From NCBI RefSeq assembly GCF_004923315.1, contig NZ_CP039649.1:582001-646000 (forward strand): a stretch of 64,000 bases of DNA. The letters are read 5' to 3'. The notes under the pieces were generated by a model that ran no database searches, was not told where the DNA came from, and saw nothing but the letters and a program-made list of their open reading frames with translations. A program made the translations under genes and the position numbers. Shown here piece after piece: positions 52,980 to 61,909 of this stretch. Position 1 is the first letter of the stretch. Each line of letters begins with the position of its first letter. The DNA is from Azospirillum sp. TSA2s (GTDB lineage: Bacteria; Pseudomonadota; Alphaproteobacteria; Azospirillales; Azospirillaceae).

Positions 52980-53903
52980 TCAACGTTTCAGCTTGGGGTC
53001 GAGCGCGTCGCGAAGACCGTCGCCCAACAGATTGAAGGCCAGCACGGTCACCAGGATGGCGATGCCGGGCCAGGTCACGACCCAGGGCGCGCGCTGGAGG
53101 AACTGCAGCGAGGAGGCCAGCATGGTACCCCATTCCGGCGTCGGCGGCTGGGCGCCGAGACCGAGGAAGCCCAGCGCGGCCGCGTCCAGGATGGCGGTGG
53201 AGAAGCCCAGCGTCGCCTGCACGATCAGCGGCGCCAGACAGTTCGGCAGCACCACGATCAGCATCAGGCGCATCGGCCCGGCCCCGGCGACGCGCGAGGC
53301 GATGACATAATCCTTGTTCACCTCCGCCATCACCGCGGCGCGGGTCAGGCGGGCATAGTGCGGGATCACCACCACCGACACCGCCAGCATGGCGTTCACC
53401 AGCCCCGGCCCGAGGATGGCTGCCACCACGACGGCCAGCAGCAGCGAGGGCAGAGCCAGCAGGATGTCCATGCCGCGCATGATCAGCACGTCGGCCATCC
53501 CGCCGAAGAAGCCGGCGATCAGCCCCAGCCCCAGCCCGACGGCCAGCGACAGGGTGACGACGATCAGGCCGATCATCATCGACAGCCGCGCGCCGTACAT
53601 CAGGCGGGACAGCATGTCGCGGCCAATGTCGTCGGTGCCGAGGAGGTAGGTCCAGGTGCCGCCATCCTGCCAGACCGGCGGGGTCAGGATCGCATCGCGG
53701 TACTGGATGTCGGGATCGTGCGGGGCGATGACGCCGGCGAAGATGGCGATCAGCGCGATCAGCAGGATCACCACCAGACCGCCCAGCGCGCCCTTGTTCT
53801 GGCGGAAGTGATACCAGAACTCGGTCAGCGGGTGCGGCGGGCGCGACACGGCGACCGGTTCGGGGGTGGCGGGTTCTGCGTTGGTCGAAAATTCAGCGGA
53901 CAT
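52980..53903 (-). CDS. dppC: dipeptide ABC importer permease DppC
   Basis: A 307-residue permease with an N-terminal cytosolic segment (FWYHFRQNKGALGGLVVILL) and six helices. The EAA-type loop is YVIASRVAGAGPMRLMLIVV, and the loop GTDDIGRDMLSRLMYGARLS is diagnostic of DppC/OppC. It starts 9 bases after dppB. Confidence 0.93.
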   Translation of the reverse strand: MSAEFSTNAEPATPEPVAVSRPPHPLTEFWYHFRQNKGALGGLVVILLIALIAIFAGVIAPHDPDIQYRDAILTPPVWQDGGTWTYLLGTDDIGRDMLSRLMYGARLSMMIGLIVVTLSLAVGLGLGLIAGFFGGMADVLIMRGMDILLALPSLLLAVVVAAILGPGLVNAMLAVSVVVIPHYARLTRAAVMAEVNKDYVIASRVAGAGPMRLMLIVVLPNCLAPLIVQATLGFSTAILDAAALGFLGLGAQPPTPEWGTMLASSLQFLQRAPWVVTWPGIAILVTVLAFNLLGDGLRDALDPKLKR

Positions 53904-53912
53904 GGATTGGCC

Positions 53913-54923
53913 TCACCGCGCGTGACGGATGCGGGGGTTGAGGACGCCGTAAAGCACGTCCACCAGCAGGTTGACCAGGATCACCGAGGTGGCGATCAGC
54001 AGGACACCGCCCTGCAGGGCCGGATAGTCGCGGCGGTTGATCGATTCGATCAGCCATTTGCCGACCCCCGGCCAGGAAAAGATGGTCTCGGTCAGGATGG
54101 CGCCGCCCAGCAGCGTGCCGACCTGAAGGCCGATGACGGTCACCACCGGGATCAGCGCGTTGCGCAGCGCATGCATGCCGATGACCCGGCCGTCGGCCAG
54201 ACCCTTGGCGCGGGCGGTGCGGATGTAATCCTCGCCCAGCACCTCCAGCATGGCCGACCGCGTCATGCGCGCCACCACCGCCAGCGGCACGGTGCCCAGC
54301 ACGATGGTCGGCAGGATCAGGTGGGACAGCGCGGAGCGGAACGCGTCGTAATCGCCGGCCATCAACGTGTCGATCAGCATGAAGCCGGTCGCCGGCTCCA
54401 CGTAATAGACCAGATCCAGGCGGCCAGACACCGGGGTCCAGCCCAGCGCGACCGAGAAGAACAGGATCAGCAGCAGGCCCCACCAGAAGATCGGCATCGA
54501 ATAGCCGGTCAGGCTGGCGCCCATCACGCCGTGGTCGAACAGCGATCCGCGCTTCACCGCCGCCAGGATGCCGGCGGGCAGGCCGATCAGCGTCGCGAAC
54601 AGCATGGCGCACAGCGCCAGTTCGAGCGTCGCCGGAAACAGCGTCAGGAACTCGCTCAGCACCGAATTGTGGGTGACCAGCGACAGGCCGAAATCACCCG
54701 ACAGCACGTGGCCGACATAATCGAGGAACTGTTGCCAGAGCGGCTGGTCGAGACCCAGTTCATGACGAAAGGCGGCCAGCCGCTCGGGTGCGATACCCCG
54801 TTCGCCGACTCGCACCTCGATGGGGTCGCCGGGAACCAGCCGGATCAGGATGAAGGTCAGAAAGGTGATGCCGAGAAATGTCGGAATCACCAAGCTCACC
54901 CGCGTCAGGATGAAGCGAAGCAT
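53913..54923 (-). CDS. dppB: dipeptide ABC importer permease DppB
   Basis: A 336-residue permease, close to E. coli DppB (339). Start MLRFILTRVSLVIPTFLGIT, then LIRLVPGDPIEVRVGERG. The coupling loop is YIRTARAKGLADGRVIGMHA and the end is DVLYGVLNPRIRHAR, all typical. ATG 54923 is chosen because the protein then begins at the conserved helix. It is separated from dppA by a 220-base gap containing a strong hairpin. Confidence 0.93.
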   Translation of the reverse strand: MLRFILTRVSLVIPTFLGITFLTFILIRLVPGDPIEVRVGERGIAPERLAAFRHELGLDQPLWQQFLDYVGHVLSGDFGLSLVTHNSVLSEFLTLFPATLELALCAMLFATLIGLPAGILAAVKRGSLFDHGVMGASLTGYSMPIFWWGLLLILFFSVALGWTPVSGRLDLVYYVEPATGFMLIDTLMAGDYDAFRSALSHLILPTIVLGTVPLAVVARMTRSAMLEVLGEDYIRTARAKGLADGRVIGMHALRNALIPVVTVIGLQVGTLLGGAILTETIFSWPGVGKWLIESINRRDYPALQGGVLLIATSVILVNLLVDVLYGVLNPRIRHAR

Positions 54924-55064
54924 CGACGGGTACTCGTTTTTTAAAACTATGGTGAAAACTGGAACGGAGCGCTGACTTGGCAACGCCCCGTTCCATCAGG
55001 GGCACCTGCCCCCACTCCGGCCCTCCCCCACTTGCGCAGGGTCGGGAATGCCACTCTGTTCAAA

Positions 55065-55098
55065 GGGTTGGAGGCGCGGAAACCCACGCCTCCAACCC
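55065..55098 (-). terminator. stem-loop between dppA and dppB (partial terminator / mRNA stabiliser)
   Basis: A perfect 12-bp stem, GGGTTGGAGGCG / CGCCTCCAACCC, with a 10-base loop, lying about 50 bases after the dppA stop on the minus strand. No long T tract follows. Hairpins at this place often let the binding-protein mRNA outnumber the downstream permease and ATPase message. Confidence 0.6.
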
Positions 55099-55144
55099 TA
55101 TACACCCAGCGCCGCACCCCCTTTTTGCGGAGGCGCGCCACGCA

Positions 55145-56743
55145 TCACTTCAGATCGACGCCTTCGAAGCGATGGATGCCGAACGGATCCATCTTGTAGC
55201 CGACGACGTTCTTGGCGAGACCCATGTAAACCACCGAATGGGCGATGGTGTACCAGGGGGCCTCTTCCTTGAAGATGACCTGCGCCTGCTCGTACAGCTT
55301 GGTGCGGGCAGCGATGTCGTTGGTGCGCTTGGCCTGGACGACGAGGTCGTCGAATTCCTTGTTGCACCACTTCGACAGGTTGTTGCCACCCGGACGCGCC
55401 GCCTCGCAACCCAGCAGGGTGTAGAGGAAGTTGTCGGGGTCGCCGTTGTCGCCGGTCCAGCCGAGCATGCCCATCTGGTGCTCGCCCTGCTGCATCCGCT
55501 TGCGGTATTCGCCCCACTCGTACTGAACGATCTTCGCCTTGACGCCGACCTTGGCCAGATCGGCCTGCATCATCTCGGCGATGCGCTTGGCGTTCGGGTT
55601 ATACGGACGCTGCACCGGCATCGCCCACAGATCGGTCTCGAAACCGTTGGGGTAGCCGGCATCGGCCAGCAGCTTCTTCGCCCGCTCGACGTCGTACGGA
55701 TAATCCTCGATCGCGTTGTTGTACGACCACATGGTCGGCGGGATCGGGTTCTTGGCCGGGACGCCGGCGGCCTGATAAACCGCGGCGACCATCGCCTTCT
55801 TGTCCATCGCCATGCTGACGGCGCGGCGGACGCGGACGTCGTCGAACGGCTTCTTGGTCACGTTGAAGGAGACGTAACCGACGTTCAGGCCTTCCTGCTC
55901 CTGAACGACGATCGAGCCGTCCTTCTTCATCGCCTCGATGTCGGCCGGATTCGGGTACGGCATCACCTGGCATTCGCCGGCCTTCAGCTTGGCCAGCCGG
56001 ACCGCCGCGTCGGGCGTGATCGCGAAGACGAGGTTGTCGAGCGGCTGCTTGCCGCCCCAATACTGCTCGAACGCCTTGTAGCGGATGACGGCGTCCTTCT
56101 GGTAGGCGACGAACTGGAAGGGGCCGGTGCCGATGGGCACCTGATCCAGCTTCTCCGGCGTGCCCTTCTTCAGCAGCATCGCGGCGTATTCGGCCGACAT
56201 GATCGGCGCGAACGGCATGGCGAGGTTGGCCAGGAACGGCGCCTCGACGGCGTTCAGCGTGAACTTGACCGTCAGGTCGTCAACCTTCTCGATCGACTTC
56301 AACAACTTCGGCATCGCCATGTCGTTGAAGTAGTCGTAGGCGCCGCCCGACACCTTGTGGAAGGGATTGTCGGCCTTCCACTGGCGCTCGAACGAGAAGA
56401 TCACGTCGTCGGCGTTGGCGTCGCGCGTCGGCTTGAAATCGTTGTTGCTGTGCCACTTGGCGCCGGCGCGCAGCTTGAAGGTGTAGACCAGACCATCGTC
56501 GGAGATGGTCCAGGACTCGGCGAGGCCGGGAACGACCTTGGTGCCGCCATGCTCGAACTGGACGAGGTTGTTGTAGACCGGGAGAGCAACGTCGAAACTG
56601 GTGCCGGTCGTGTTCAACATGGGGTTGAAGTTTTCGGGGCTACCCTCGGAGCAATAAACAAGGGTCTTCGCCGCCTGGGCCGGCGCCGACAGCGCCAGCG
56701 CCGCGGCCATACCAAGCCCGGCACCCAGCAGGATGCGCTTCAT
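55145..56743 (-). CDS. dppA: dipeptide-binding periplasmic protein DppA
   Basis: A 532-residue family-5 extracellular binding protein, very close in layout to E. coli DppA. A signal peptide ends at AQA-AKT (about residue 25). The mature N-terminus is KTLVYCSEGSPENFNPML, then the signature NADDVIFSFERQW and, later, AMPVQRPYNPNAKRIAEM and GWTGDNGDPDNF, which are shared almost word for word with DppA. GGGAGG lies before ATG 56743. It binds dipeptides (in some species also heme or aminolevulinate) and opens the dppABCDF operon. Confidence 0.95.
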   Translation of the reverse strand: MKRILLGAGLGMAAALALSAPAQAAKTLVYCSEGSPENFNPMLNTTGTSFDVALPVYNNLVQFEHGGTKVVPGLAESWTISDDGLVYTFKLRAGAKWHSNNDFKPTRDANADDVIFSFERQWKADNPFHKVSGGAYDYFNDMAMPKLLKSIEKVDDLTVKFTLNAVEAPFLANLAMPFAPIMSAEYAAMLLKKGTPEKLDQVPIGTGPFQFVAYQKDAVIRYKAFEQYWGGKQPLDNLVFAITPDAAVRLAKLKAGECQVMPYPNPADIEAMKKDGSIVVQEQEGLNVGYVSFNVTKKPFDDVRVRRAVSMAMDKKAMVAAVYQAAGVPAKNPIPPTMWSYNNAIEDYPYDVERAKKLLADAGYPNGFETDLWAMPVQRPYNPNAKRIAEMMQADLAKVGVKAKIVQYEWGEYRKRMQQGEHQMGMLGWTGDNGDPDNFLYTLLGCEAARPGGNNLSKWCNKEFDDLVVQAKRTNDIAARTKLYEQAQVIFKEEAPWYTIAHSVVYMGLAKNVVGYKMDPFGIHRFEGVDLK

Positions 56744-57160
56744 TCGTCTTGCCTCCCGATTCCGGTTGGAGCGTACGGAAATTTGCCAGAACGCTTTTGG
56801 AAATAGCGTCGCCATTTGGCGCGTGGCAAAGGCGCCTGTCAACGCCAACATGCATACGTGGCTATACCGTGGCGCAGAGCATATTTTTGGGCACCAATAC
56901 GTCCGTATGGACACATTTTCGCCCCTGAAAACGAAACAGTTGCAAAGCCAACCATCCGGTTGACCGAATCGATAGTTTCCTTCCCCTGCGAATCAGGTTA
57001 TCCGGGTGGACCATTCCGGCAATGCCCACAGCCGACGGGAGTCGGACGGCTGCCATGCACAGCTGCCGTGAAGGGCGGCCGCGGCTGCCATGCTAGGCTG
57101 GGTTGCACCCGTCATGGAACCCCTTTTCGGGACCCCCCCTTTTCGGATACCGATCCGGCG
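56744..57160. promoter_or_regulatory. divergent intergenic region dppA / EamA with near-palindrome
   Basis: 417 bases. An A/T-richer stretch at 56760-56980 likely contains the dppA promoter. CCAATACGTCCGTATGG at 56894-56910 is a near-perfect palindrome (arms ATACG/CGTAT) and a candidate operator. The right part (56980-57160) is G/C-rich without visible signals or a supportable gene. Confidence 0.45.
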
Positions 57161-58123
57161 ATGTCGCTTCCGCTCCTGCCGTCCTTCCTGCGAACCGGTC
57201 CGCTGGCCGGCCCGTTGGCCGCCTATGGCCTCTACATCGTCGGTTCCGCCCTGCTGGCTTCAAACCCGGTGGTCGGGCGGGCGGTGGCGCATGTGGTGCC
57301 TCCGATCGGGCTGGCCTTCTGGCGCTGGCTGATCGCCTTCCTGATCGTGCTGCCCTTCGCCTTGCCGGGGCTGCTGACCCACCGTGTTCAATTGAAGCGG
57401 CAGTGGCGGCGCTATCTGCTGCTGGGCGTGCTGGGCCAGGGAATTTCGGGCGCCATCGTCTATTACGGGCTGGAGCGGACCAGCGCCACCAACGCCAGCC
57501 TGATCTATGCGACCAGCCCGGCGATGATCCTGGCGCTGGCCGCCGTCTGGCTGGGCGACGCGATCCGGCCGCGGCAGGTGCTGGGCATCCTGCTGGCGAT
57601 GGCGGGCGTGCTGGTGATCCTGACCCGCGGCGATCTCGACGCCTTGCGCCACCTGTCCTTCAATTCCGGCGACCTGCTGGTGCTGACCGGGGCAGTGTCC
57701 TGGTCGGTCTACACCATCCTGCTGCGGCAATCGGGCACACCCCTGCCGGTGGTCACCGCCTTCGCCGCCAACGCCTTCGCTGGCGTCTTGGTGCTGGCTC
57801 CCTTCTATGCGTGGGAGACGGTGGCGGTGCGGCCGGTGCCCTTCTCCGTCTCCACCATCCTGTCGATCGTCGCGGTCGCGCTGTTCGCGTCGGTCCTGGC
57901 TCTGCTGGCCTATCAGAAGACCATCGCGATGATGGGGGCCGCGCGCGCCTCCACCGCGCTATACGTGTCGCCTCTGTGGGCGGCGCTGGCGTCCTGGGTT
58001 CTGCTGGCCGAGCCGCTGCAGGGCTTTCACCTGATGGGGGTGGCGCTGGTCCTGCCCGGCGTGATGCTGGCCACCCTGCAAGCCCGCAAGCCGGCGGCGG
58101 AGCCGGCGACCGAAGCGGCCTGA
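57161..58123 (+). CDS. EamA/RhaT-family drug/metabolite transporter
   Basis: A 320-residue protein with ten helices in two EamA repeats: the first includes IGLAFWRWLIAFLIVLPFAL and ERTSATNASLIYATSPAMIL, the second DLLVLTGAVSWSVYTILLRQ and STALYVSPLWAALASWVLL. The family exports amino acids and other metabolites; substrate unknown. ATG 57161 lacks a strong ribosome site, but upstream codons do not look coding. It is followed 68 bases later by the ChbG/HpnK gene. Confidence 0.88.
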   Translation: MSLPLLPSFLRTGPLAGPLAAYGLYIVGSALLASNPVVGRAVAHVVPPIGLAFWRWLIAFLIVLPFALPGLLTHRVQLKRQWRRYLLLGVLGQGISGAIVYYGLERTSATNASLIYATSPAMILALAAVWLGDAIRPRQVLGILLAMAGVLVILTRGDLDALRHLSFNSGDLLVLTGAVSWSVYTILLRQSGTPLPVVTAFAANAFAGVLVLAPFYAWETVAVRPVPFSVSTILSIVAVALFASVLALLAYQKTIAMMGAARASTALYVSPLWAALASWVLLAEPLQGFHLMGVALVLPGVMLATLQARKPAAEPATEAA

Positions 58124-58191
58124 ATGCTATTGCCTGATCGGGGCGGCCCGCCCATCTTGGCCGGAACTCCGCATCCTGATTTCGTCCGGTC

Positions 58192-59055
58192 ATGCCCGAT
58201 ACCGCGCCCACCCCGCTCCTGCTCTGTGCCGACGATTATGGTCTGGCGCCCGGCGTCAACGCCGCCATCCGCGACCTGATCGCCCAGGGGCGGCTGACCG
58301 CCACCTCCGTCATGAGCCTCTGCCCGCATTGGCGTGAGGGTGCCGCAGCACTGCGCGAACTGAAGGACAAGGCGGATGTCGGGCTGCATTTCACCCTGAC
58401 CGACCAGCCGCCGCTGGGGGCCATGCCGACGCTGGCGCCGGACGGGCGGTTGCCGCCGCTGGGGCGGCTGATGGGCTGGGCCTATCGCGGGAAATTGAGC
58501 ACGCCGGCGGCGCGGGCGGAGATCCGTGACGAACTGTCGCGCCAGATCGCCGCCTTCACCGACGCCTGGGGGGCGCCGCCCGACTATATCGACGGCCACC
58601 AGCACATCCACCAGTTGCCCGGCGTGCGCGACGCGGTGGTGGAGGCGCTGGCCACCCTGCCCGGCGCCTATGTCCGCCTGTGCGGCGAGCCGGTGGCCGC
58701 GGTGCTGCGCCGGGGCGTCGCGGTGCCGAAGACGCTGCTGATCGGCGGGCTGGGCGGCGGGCTGAGGCGCATGGTGCGGGCACGCGGCATCCCGGCCAAC
58801 GACCGCTTCGCCGGCGTCTACGATTTCGCCAGCAATCGCCCCTTCGCCGAGCTGATGCCGCGCTTCCTGGATGGTATCGGCGGCCGGACCCTGGTGATGG
58901 TCCATCCCGGCCTGCCCGACGAGGAACTGCGCCGCGTCGACACGCTGGTCGAGCCGCGGCGCACCGAGTACGACTATCTGCGCGGGCCGGAGTTCGCCGC
59001 GCTCTTGAAAGCGCACAACATCCGGCTGACCCGCTTCGCCGGCTTTCCCCGGTAA
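58192..59055 (+). CDS. ChbG/HpnK (YdjC-like) family deacetylase
   Basis: A 287-residue metal-dependent carbohydrate deacetylase. The metal site is LLCADDYGLAPGVNAAI at the start, with GLHFTLTD and the His motif YIDGHQHIHQLPGV further on. VMVHPGLPDEELRRVDTL near the end is also family-typical. ChbG removes acetyl groups from chito-oligosaccharides, and HpnK is found in hopanoid clusters. No hopanoid gene is next to it here, so either role is open. Confidence 0.9.
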   Translation: MPDTAPTPLLLCADDYGLAPGVNAAIRDLIAQGRLTATSVMSLCPHWREGAAALRELKDKADVGLHFTLTDQPPLGAMPTLAPDGRLPPLGRLMGWAYRGKLSTPAARAEIRDELSRQIAAFTDAWGAPPDYIDGHQHIHQLPGVRDAVVEALATLPGAYVRLCGEPVAAVLRRGVAVPKTLLIGGLGGGLRRMVRARGIPANDRFAGVYDFASNRPFAELMPRFLDGIGGRTLVMVHPGLPDEELRRVDTLVEPRRTEYDYLRGPEFAALLKAHNIRLTRFAGFPR

Positions 59056-59064
59056 AGCGACGCC

Positions 59065-60699
59065 CTACTCCTCGTCGTCCGGCTGCCAGGCCCGGCGGCG
59101 CAGCTTGAAGCGCTGGACCTTGCCGGTCTCCGTCCGCGGCAGCGCGTCGAGGAATTCCACCGCGCGAGGGTACTTGTAAGGCGCGATGTGCTCCTTGACG
59201 AAGCTCTGCAACTCCTCCGCCAGACGCTCATCGGGGCGGACATCGTCGCGCAGAACGACGAAGGCCTTGGGGATGGTGCCGCGCACCGGATCCGGGGCGG
59301 CGATCACCGCGCATTCCTGCACCGCCTCGTGGCTCAGCAGGATGTTCTCGACCTCCAGACCGGAGATCTTGTAGCCGGCCGAGACGATCAGGTCGTCGGT
59401 GCGGGCGTGATACCAGAAGAAGCCGTCCTCATCGACGTGGAAGGCGTCGCCGGTCAGGTTCCAGCCCTGCTGGACATAGCTTTCCTGGCGCGGATCGTCG
59501 AGATAGAGGCAGCCGGTCGCCCCGCGCACCGCCAGCCGGCCGACCTGTCCGGGGGGAAGCCGGCGGAACTGGTCGTCGACCACCATCGCCTCGTATCCCG
59601 GCACCGGCTTTCCGGTGGAGCCCGGCCGGACATCGCCGGGGACGGCATGCAGCACGGCGTTCAGCAGCTCGGTGGTGCCCAGGCTGTCGAGGATCTGCAG
59701 CCCGGTGGCGTCGCGCCAGCCCTCGAAGGTCTGCTGCGGAAGCGGCTCCCCAGCCGAAACGCAGAGGCGCAGAGAGGACAGACCGTTGGCCAAAGCCGGA
59801 TCGGCGGCCATGCGGCCGATCATGCCGCGGTAGACCGTGGGCACGGTGAACATCACCGTCGCCCGGTGGCGGGTGGCGGCCTCCAGCAGCCGGTCGGCGG
59901 TCCCGCGCTCCAGCAGGATGACCGACGCGCCGATGCGCAGCGGGAACAGCAGCAGCCCGCCCAGCCCATAGGCGAAGGCCAGCGTCGGCGAGCCGCAGAA
60001 CACGTCCTCGGCCGTCGTCCCCAACACCGAGCGCGGCGACAGGTCGGAGATCGCCAGCAGATGGCGGTGGAAATGGGCGGCCGCCTTCGGCGTTCCGGTG
60101 GTGCCGGAGGTGAAGGCGATCAGCGCCACGTCGTCCTGCGCCGTGTCGGCGGCCTCGAACCCGGCCGGCTTGGTGGCGATGCGGTGTTCCAGCTCGCCAT
60201 CGCGGAAGCCGACGATGCGCAGCGACGGCAGCGCCGCCTCTTCCAGATCGTCGAGGTAATGGGTGTCGCACAGCGCCATGTCGATGGCGGCGCGCTTCAG
60301 CACGTCGGCCAGTTCCGGCGCGCGCAGCAGCGGCATCGTCGGCACCAGAACGCCGCCGGCCTTGATGACCGCCAGCCAGCAGGCGGCCAGCATCGGCGTG
60401 TTGGGGCCGCGCAGCAGGACGCGGTTGCCGGTGACCAGCCCGTAATCCTCGGTCAGGACGCGGGCGATGCGGTCGACGGTTTCGCGCATCCGGCCATAGC
60501 TCCACACCTCGCCGTCACCGCCGATCAGGCAGGGACGCCCGTCCCAGCCGCGCTCGCGCCAGCCGTCGATCAAGACGGAGGCGGCGTTCAGGCGCTGCGG
60601 GTATTGGAGTTCGGGGCGTTCGAGAATCAGGTCGGGGCGTTGCGCCGGCGCCGGCAGCCGGTCACGGGTGAAGCTGTCCAGATGTCCGGATGGCGTCAT
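59065..60699 (-). CDS. 2-aminobenzoate-CoA ligase-like AMP-forming acyl-CoA synthetase
   Basis: A 544-residue ANL-superfamily enzyme. AMP-binding motif FTSGTTGTPKAAAHFHR, adenine motif DSLGTTELLN, hinge YHARTDDLIVSAGYKISGLE and the catalytic Lys in RTETGKVQRFKLR. The N-terminal HLDSFTRDRLPAPAQRPDL and ELQYPQRLNAASVLIDGW match the 2-aminobenzoate/benzoate-CoA ligase branch. ATG 60699 has GGGAGG upstream and begins at the conserved part; ATG 60837 would add 46 non-conserved residues. No anthranilate-catabolic genes are adjacent, so the substrate is inferred. Confidence 0.8.
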   Translation of the reverse strand: MTPSGHLDSFTRDRLPAPAQRPDLILERPELQYPQRLNAASVLIDGWRERGWDGRPCLIGGDGEVWSYGRMRETVDRIARVLTEDYGLVTGNRVLLRGPNTPMLAACWLAVIKAGGVLVPTMPLLRAPELADVLKRAAIDMALCDTHYLDDLEEAALPSLRIVGFRDGELEHRIATKPAGFEAADTAQDDVALIAFTSGTTGTPKAAAHFHRHLLAISDLSPRSVLGTTAEDVFCGSPTLAFAYGLGGLLLFPLRIGASVILLERGTADRLLEAATRHRATVMFTVPTVYRGMIGRMAADPALANGLSSLRLCVSAGEPLPQQTFEGWRDATGLQILDSLGTTELLNAVLHAVPGDVRPGSTGKPVPGYEAMVVDDQFRRLPPGQVGRLAVRGATGCLYLDDPRQESYVQQGWNLTGDAFHVDEDGFFWYHARTDDLIVSAGYKISGLEVENILLSHEAVQECAVIAAPDPVRGTIPKAFVVLRDDVRPDERLAEELQSFVKEHIAPYKYPRAVEFLDALPRTETGKVQRFKLRRRAWQPDDEE

Positions 60700-61054
60700 G
60701 CGCGGTGCTGCCTCCCCCCATTGGCTGACGGGGAGGATGGGGCCGGCGTGATCGGTGGGCGGAACCTGCCGCCACACGCGCGGTTCAGACACGGCCATGC
60801 CATCGGCCGGCGCGAATGCGCATCCCTTCATGGGCAATGCTCCATCTCCCCCCGCAGAGGACGCATGAACACGCCTCCGTCTTATCTTTTATGCTCCGAC
60901 TATAGTGCCGGGGGGAGCAAGTGAGCCATGCAACGAACGAATGGTGGGTGCACCATCAATCGCCATTCGTGCTGGGACAAGTGACTGAAAAGGCCTGTTT
61001 TTCGTTGGTAAGACGCACGATTCGGACCAAAAGTACGGGTCGGCGTACCAACCG
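60700..61054. other. intergenic region upstream of the acyl-CoA ligase
   Basis: 355 bases. The right part, 60880-61010, is A/T-richer and contains CATAAAAGATAAG on the minus strand, a plausible promoter area for the ligase. It also holds the 3' flank of the leftward gene at 61055. No gene or recognisable RNA is seen. Confidence 0.4.
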
Positions 61055-61588
61055 TCAGCCGTTCTGCAGATAGATGTCGATCTCGCCCTGCTCCATCACA
61101 TGGGCGGTGCCGTGGATGATCCCGTTGGCGACCTGGATGATGCGGTGGATCATCGCGACGGAGGCCTGGCAGTCCATCCGCAATTTGTCGGGATCGCCGC
61201 TGTCGATGTCGGTGCCGATCCGCTCCAGCGTGTGGGCGATCACCTGATGGGCCTGGGCGATGGTGTCCTCGAAGGGGCGGAGAAACTTCGACGGCACATG
61301 GCCGTAGGCCTCGATCGCCAGTTCCTTGTCGGAAAAGCCGCTGTCGCGGAAATGCTCGGCATAGCTCTTGGGTTGCCAGATGCGGCATTCCTCCAGCATG
61401 TCCGGCATGTCCGGGATCATCTCGATCAGCATCACGATTTCGTTGAAGTGATTGAGATAGTCGGTCGCCAGCAGCGTCTTTTCCGAGATGTTCGTGCCGC
61501 GCACGCGTTCCCGCCATTGGACGAAGTCGGCCAACTCATCCGGCGGAATGCCATCCATCAGGGACCGATCCAACTCTTGGTCTTCCAT
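61055..61588 (-). CDS. conserved-looking helical protein of unknown function
   Basis: A 177-residue acidic, mostly helical protein. Met-rich segment IVMLIEMIPDMPDMLEECR, then YAEHFRDSGFSDKELAIEAY, and a C-terminal helix pair around MIHRIIQVANGIIHGTAHVM. No signal peptide or membrane helix. Not recognised. ATG 61588 or GTG 61612 could be the start; neither ribosome site is good. His, Glu and Met positions could suit a helical-bundle metal site, but this is a guess. It lies alone between the ligase and a long non-coding stretch. Confidence 0.7.
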   Translation of the reverse strand: MEDQELDRSLMDGIPPDELADFVQWRERVRGTNISEKTLLATDYLNHFNEIVMLIEMIPDMPDMLEECRIWQPKSYAEHFRDSGFSDKELAIEAYGHVPSKFLRPFEDTIAQAHQVIAHTLERIGTDIDSGDPDKLRMDCQASVAMIHRIIQVANGIIHGTAHVMEQGEIDIYLQNG

Positions 61589-61909
61589 GCACAAACCCGG
61601 ACCCGATGACACCCAACCCCAACCGTGGGCCGATGTCCTTAACGTTGGATTAAACGGGTTGCAAGCGTCGGGTTGTGAAAGTCACCAATTGACGAAATGA
61701 ATGCGGTAACAGGGCCGTTATCCATCCAGATAAAAATTCGCCGCCGGCGCCCATCCGCATGATCTCGCGGCAGCGCCAGGCGGCGGAAGGACTGGCGGTT
61801 CAGGGAGGAATCACACCATTGGCGGTTCCAACACGGCTGCTGCCGGTTGGTTCCCGGGCGGTGTGCTTGGTTTTTTCAATTGCCGGACCGCGCGACCCGA
61901 AAATCACGA

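Noticed and set aside
52296..54944. An 882-codon rightward frame opposite dppBCD
   Set aside because: Gln/His/Asp/Arg-rich shadow. The minus strand encodes clear permease and ATPase genes.
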